Positions 58,898-64,000 of a DNA stretch of 64,000 nucleotides are shown in pieces. The DNA lies in assembly GCF_001940455.1 (NCBI RefSeq), contig NZ_MKQR01000028.1, forward strand, positions 528,837 through 592,836, in the 5' to 3' direction. Position 1 is the first letter of the stretch. Each line of letters begins with the position of its first letter. The notes beneath the pieces were generated by a model, which was given only the letters and a program-made list of their open reading frames with translations, had not been told where the DNA came from and did not search any database. A program made the position numbers and the translations under genes. This DNA is from Actinokineospora bangkokensis. Its GTDB lineage: Bacteria > Actinomycetota > Actinomycetes > Mycobacteriales > Pseudonocardiaceae.

Positions 58898-59101
58898 TCA
58901 GGCCGCCTTGGCGAACTCGGCCTTGACCTGCTTCAACGCCGTCAGCGGGCACTTCTTGCACCGCGACTTCGACCGGCAGCACTTCTTCTTCACCTTGCCC
59001 TTGCCGATGAGCAGCCGCACCGCCTCGGCGGGCGACGACGCCGAGGTCACGGCCTTGGCGACGGCCTTGCCGCCGGACTTGTTCCCGGACTTCTTCCCCA
59101 C
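58898..59101 (-). CDS. Small basic Cys-cluster hypothetical protein
   Basis: A 67-residue very basic protein. GKKSGNKSGGKAVAKAV precedes a compact cysteine cluster, KKKCCRSKSRCKKCPLTA (about residues 38-55), which could bind a metal. GTG at 59101 has AGGAGG 9 nt upstream. The cluster pattern recalls small conserved actinobacterial proteins of unknown function. It stops 19 bp before the trpS leader peptide start, so it could be cotranscribed with, or supply the promoter for, the trpS leader. Confidence 0.7.
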   Translation of the reverse strand: MGKKSGNKSGGKAVAKAVTSASSPAEAVRLLIGKGKVKKKCCRSKSRCKKCPLTALKQVKAEFAKAA

Positions 59102-59333
59102 GGCGGTGGCCTCCTGGCGCAGCGCTGAACCCTGGTGGTCAGGTTAGGTTAACCTGCCCTGCACCTGGCGTGGTCCTGCTCACACCGGGTGGTCGCGTAC
59201 GCTGGATCAGCCAGTAGCAGTCTGCGCGGACACACCGACCGGGCTGCGCCGGGCGCCCCTCCCAGCCAGAGCAGTCAGCGCGGACGAGCGGCGGGCCGCC
59301 CTCCACACCCCAGAAGGAACCAGGAGCACGCGC

Positions 59334-61244
<1,911 letters not shown>

Positions 61245-61266
61245 CCGCGGCTCACCGGCTTGCTGC

Positions 61267-61311
61267 CGGGCCCGGCGTTCGCTGGGCCCGGGGCCCGGCG
61301 ATCGCCGGGCC
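61267..61311 (+). terminator. Terminator hairpins after typA
   Basis: CGGGCCC arms at 61267-61290 (with GCG/CGC inside) and the perfect 20-nt palindrome at 61292-61311 (GGCCCGGCGATCGCCGGGCC) follow the typA stop within 70 bp. Confidence 0.65.
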
Positions 61312-61346
61312 TGGCGTTGTCGGGGTGCGGGGATTTGCGTTGTGGG

Positions 61347-61491
61347 CCCGGTTGGGTGGATCCGCTTGGTCGGGGGCCCTACGGCGATCATGTGCTGCGG
61401 GCGGGGAAAAGGCGGGCTGAAAAGACGCCCGCCCGTCCCGTTGGGTAGCACATGATCGCCTCCCCCGACCAAGCGAATCCACCCAACCGGG
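61347..61491 (-). repeat. 145-bp palindromic hairpin element, copy F (subfamily I)
   Basis: Outer arms 61347-61375 and 61463-61491 pair over 29 bp with one U-G in minus-strand RNA. The inner stem is perfect and the apex is as in copy E. It lies between two plus-strand genes (typA and the lpqW-like gene), the only copy not in a convergent gap. The orientation is opposite to both genes. Flank and DnaA-box module follow to its right. Confidence 0.9.
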
Positions 61492-61562
61492 CAGAGCCCG
61501 CTGTCCGGGCTCGGCTTGTGTGGGTGGGCGCCTTGGTGCCTTCTCGTGCGACCACGGCCCAG

Positions 61563-61657
61563 GCTGGCGCGGAGGTAGCCCGGGCAAGGGGACCCCTGTT
61601 TCAACGTTACCGGCGGGGGGCGACGGAACTCGCCCCCTGCGGAGTGGCTGTGGACAA
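61563..61657 (-). repeat. DnaA-box companion module, copy F
   Basis: On the minus strand: TTGTCCACA (61649-61657), GCGAGTTCCGTCGCCC, CCGCCGGTAACGTTGAAACA and GGGCTACCTCCGCGCCAGC. It precedes element F in the element's orientation. Confidence 0.8.
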
Positions 61658-61720
61658 CTGGGCGGGGTGGTTGGTGGTGCCGGATTCTGGGGTGATCTGC
61701 CTTGCTCGACCTTGCCCCAT

Positions 61721-61835
61721 GCTGGCGCGGGGGTAGCCCGGGCAAGGGGACCCCTGTTTTCAACGCTACCGGCAGGGGGCGACGAAACCGGGTCTCGGTG
61801 AAGGTGCTGTGGACAACCCGGCGGGGTGTGGACAA
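61721..61835 (-). repeat. DnaA-box companion module, copy H, with two DnaA boxes
   Basis: A second module lies in tandem with copy F. Exact TTGTCCACA boxes are at 61808-61816 and 61827-61835 (minus strand), with the core GGTAGCGTTGAAAACAGGGG and the tail GGGCTACCCCCGCGCCAGC. No hairpin element accompanies this one. It lies between typA and the lpqW-like gene. Confidence 0.8.
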
Positions 61836-62051
61836 GCGGCGGGCCTTCTCGGTGGTCCGGAGTCCGTCCCCCGTGGTTCCGCGGTGCGCCACCGAGGTGA
61901 GGTGGGATCGGGCGCCCGGAGGTGGCTGTGCGGTGGGAGGAACCGGACAGGGGGTCGGCGCGTCATCCGTTCGGGGTAATACCCTGACGGTTCGCCGGGT
62001 GTGCTCTGGCAGCATGGCCCGGGCGTGCGCGGCTACTGGGGAGGTGGGGCG

Positions 62052-63764
62052 GTGCGGGGTTCGCTGTCCGGTGGGTGCGCGGTGGTCGCGGTGGTCGGGG
62101 GGTTGCTCGCGGGGTGCACCAACGCGCCGCCGCCGCCGTTGGTGACCAGCGAGGTCGTGCGGACGCAGCCCAGTTCCAAGCCCGACACCGGGGAGGCCGT
62201 GGTCGGGGTCGACAGCGTGCAGGGCGGGTACAACCCGCACAAGCTGGCCGACCAGTCGACGGTGACGACCGCGCTGGCGCAGGCCGTGCTGCCGTCGGTG
62301 TTCCGGCCGGGGCCGGACGGGGCGCTGCGGCTGGACCGGACGCTGATGACCTCGGCCGAGGTCAGCTCCGCGGAGCCCTACACCGTGGTGTACCGGGTGC
62401 GGCCGGAGGCGGCGTGGTCGGACTCGGCGCCGATCGCGGCCGAGGACTTCGTGTACCTGTGGCAGCAGCTGCGGGAGGCGCCCGGGTCGATCGACGGGGC
62501 CGGGTACCGGCTCATCTCGAACATCTCCGCGCGCGACTCCGGCCGCGAGGTCACGGTCACCTTCGCCAAGCCCTACCCGGGGTGGCGGTCGCTGTTCGCG
62601 AACCTGCTGCCCGCCCACCTGCTCAAGGACATCCCCGGCGGCTGGGCGAACGCGCTGGCGGAGAACTACCCCGTCGCGGGCGGGCCGTTCTCCGTGCGCA
62701 GCCTCGACCGCGACCGGGGGGAGGTCGTGCTGGAGCGCAACGACCGGTACTGGGCCACCCCGGCGCCGCTGGACCGGGTCGTGCTGCGCCGCGGCGACCT
62801 CGGCACCGTCACCGGGGCGCTGCGCACCGGGCACGACCAGCTCGCGCTCCTGCGCCTGGACGCCGAGGGCCTGGCGACCGTGCGGGCGCTCGAACCGGAC
62901 GTCACCACCACCCAGGTGCCCAGGGCCGCCGTGGCGACCGTGCTGCTGCGCCCGGTCGGCACCGCCATGGCCGACCAGCGGGTGCGCGCGGCCGTGGCCG
63001 CCCTGCTCGACCGGCGGGCGCTGGTCGCGGCGGGCACCGGCGGCGGGCCCTCGGCGACCGCCCTGGCCGACGCGCAGGTGCTCGCCCCCAGCGCCCCCGG
63101 CTACCGGGCGACCCTGCCCGCCGGGCAGTTCGCCGCCGTCGACGCCGCCCGCTCCGCGCAGCTGCTCACCGAAGCCGGTTACGCCAAGGGGCCGGACGGG
63201 GTGTGGGCGTTCGGGGGGGCGCCGCTGGAGCTGGTGATCGCCGCCCCGCAGGGCCGGGAGGACTACCTGGACACCGCGCGCGAGCTCCAGCGGCAGCTGG
63301 CCGCGGGCGGGGTGAAGGCCACCCTGCTGACCCCCGACGCCGAGCAGCTCTACGGCGAGCTGCTGGCCCAGGAGCCCGCCACCGGTGGCACCGCCCCGGG
63401 GCAGCGGGTCGACGTCGTGGTGGCCCCCCAGCCCGCGGGCGGCGACCCCGCCTCGCTGCCGGACACCCGCTTCGGCTGCGGCACCGCCTCCGGCGACGGG
63501 TCGGTGCCCGCCGTGGTCAACCCGGCCGCCTTCTGCGACCCGGGCCTCCAGCAGACCCTCGACGGCGCGCTCACCGGCGCGACCCCGCTCGGCGACGCCC
63601 TGGCGGTGCTGGAGCCCGCGCTCTGGTCGCGACTGGTCGCCATCCCGCTCTACCAGGAGGTCGACACCCTCGTGGTGCGCCGGGAGATGACCGGGGTGAG
63701 CGCCGGGCCGCCGTTCGCAGGCCCGTTCGCCGGGTCGCCGGGCTGGCAGCGGGCCGGGGGCTGA
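62052..63764 (+). CDS. lpqW: LpqW-like lipoprotein, ABC substrate-binding family 5 fold
   Basis: A 570-residue lipoprotein. Signal MRGSLSGGCAVVAVVGGLLAGC has lipobox LAGC (Cys22). The body is an SBP family-5 (oligopeptide-binding-like) fold: GGYNPHKLADQSTVTTALAQ, VYRVRPEAAWSDSAPIAAED, YWATPAPLDRVVLRRGDLG and SAQLLTEAGYAKGPDGVW. In mycobacteria LpqW (Rv1166) follows typA and influences lipoarabinomannan/PIM synthesis rather than peptide import. Synteny supports the same name, but activity is inferred. GTG at 62052 was chosen because GGGGAGG is 7 nt upstream and it gives an ideal signal peptide. No permease gene follows within the window. Confidence 0.85.
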   Translation: MRGSLSGGCAVVAVVGGLLAGCTNAPPPPLVTSEVVRTQPSSKPDTGEAVVGVDSVQGGYNPHKLADQSTVTTALAQAVLPSVFRPGPDGALRLDRTLMTSAEVSSAEPYTVVYRVRPEAAWSDSAPIAAEDFVYLWQQLREAPGSIDGAGYRLISNISARDSGREVTVTFAKPYPGWRSLFANLLPAHLLKDIPGGWANALAENYPVAGGPFSVRSLDRDRGEVVLERNDRYWATPAPLDRVVLRRGDLGTVTGALRTGHDQLALLRLDAEGLATVRALEPDVTTTQVPRAAVATVLLRPVGTAMADQRVRAAVAALLDRRALVAAGTGGGPSATALADAQVLAPSAPGYRATLPAGQFAAVDAARSAQLLTEAGYAKGPDGVWAFGGAPLELVIAAPQGREDYLDTARELQRQLAAGGVKATLLTPDAEQLYGELLAQEPATGGTAPGQRVDVVVAPQPAGGDPASLPDTRFGCGTASGDGSVPAVVNPAAFCDPGLQQTLDGALTGATPLGDALAVLEPALWSRLVAIPLYQEVDTLVVRREMTGVSAGPPFAGPFAGSPGWQRAGG

Positions 63765-64000
63765 TCACTACTCTGCGTGGTCCACCTCCTGCTCAGCGTG
63801 CGGCCGAGTAACGTTCACGTTGCTCCTGGCCACTCACGTGTCACCCTTTGGTCACGATCGCCGTGGGACGGGTGACCAGAACGTGCCGGCTTCCTAGCGT
63901 GCCCACCTAGTGCGCCCGCCAACGCTCGTTGGGGGCGCGATGGGTAACGGGTGCCGCCCAGCCGGACCGGCTGCGGATCGCCCTGTGCTAGGGCGTGTCC
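63765..64000. other. Intergenic region running off the window edge
   Basis: Two inverted repeats are visible: AACGT-TC-ACGTT at 63810-63821 and TGGTCAC/GTGACCA at 63849-63855 and 63872-63878 (16-bp spacer). No open frame with support was found. It is likely the promoter region of an off-window gene. Confidence 0.45.

Overview
Organism and overall picture. The window is very GC-rich, gene-dense actinobacterial chromosome. Several things point to a mycothiol-producing actinomycete of the Pseudonocardiales type: a mycothiol conjugate amidase fragment, actinobacterial-only families (DUF4245, DUF6542, lipid-droplet-associated protein, GuaB1), many GTG starts, and many -10 hexamers placed 6-8 nt before the start codon (leaderless mRNAs). 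From memory of M. tuberculosis, the backbone follows the order Rv1082 (mca), Rv1083, Rv1084, Rv1085c, Rv1086, phoH2, fum, glpX, Rv1100, xseB, xseA, Rv1109c, ispH, Rv1111c, ychF, Rv1159A, mutT2, typA, lpqW. The species is not identified. No rRNA, tRNA, CRISPR array, transposase or prophage was seen. Layout. 1-10.9 kb: mca 3' end and its membrane partner, an inserted hen1-pnkp RNA-repair operon, a DUF255 thioredoxin-fold protein, a methyltransferase, a GNAT protein, a hemolysin-III protein, a CoA-binding protein and a Z-prenyl diphosphate synthase. 10.9-21 kb: a small secreted protein, PhoH2 (PIN plus ATPase), a secreted SGNH esterase, a two-gene ABC exporter, GuaB1, an ATP-dependent DNA ligase and a TetR/membrane-protein pair. 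21-33.3 kb: a secreted M4 metalloprotease, fumarase, a ferredoxin-NADP reductase-like flavoprotein, an L,D-transpeptidase, GlpX, exonuclease VII and IspH. 34-45 kb: RmuC, SbcD/SbcC and Ada-AlkA (DNA repair), then a large secreted S8 protease. 45.5-57.7 kb: YchF, a pterin dehydratase, a TPP-riboswitch-controlled thiamine importer (thiBPQ), an ABC exporter with a LolA-like secreted protein, a divergent two-component system and MutT2. 57.7-64 kb: an auxiliary-type TrpRS behind a Trp-Trp leader peptide and attenuator, BipA/TypA, and an LpqW-like lipoprotein. Most interesting signal. Six dispersed copies of a 145-148 bp near-perfect palindrome (centred near 14.48, 33.47, 33.87, 40.18, 51.77 and 61.42 kb) form a repeat family. 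Five of the six lie in the only four convergent gene junctions longer than 300 bp. Two subfamilies keep 29-nt outer arms of identical length but different sequence, with compensatory changes. All nine arm mismatches I found are G-U pairs when read in one strand sense, which argues for a transcribed structured RNA. A companion module occurs five times, each time with an exact TTGTCCACA actinobacterial DnaA box. I do not recognise this family. A second strong signal is a textbook ribosome-mediated attenuator in front of trpS.
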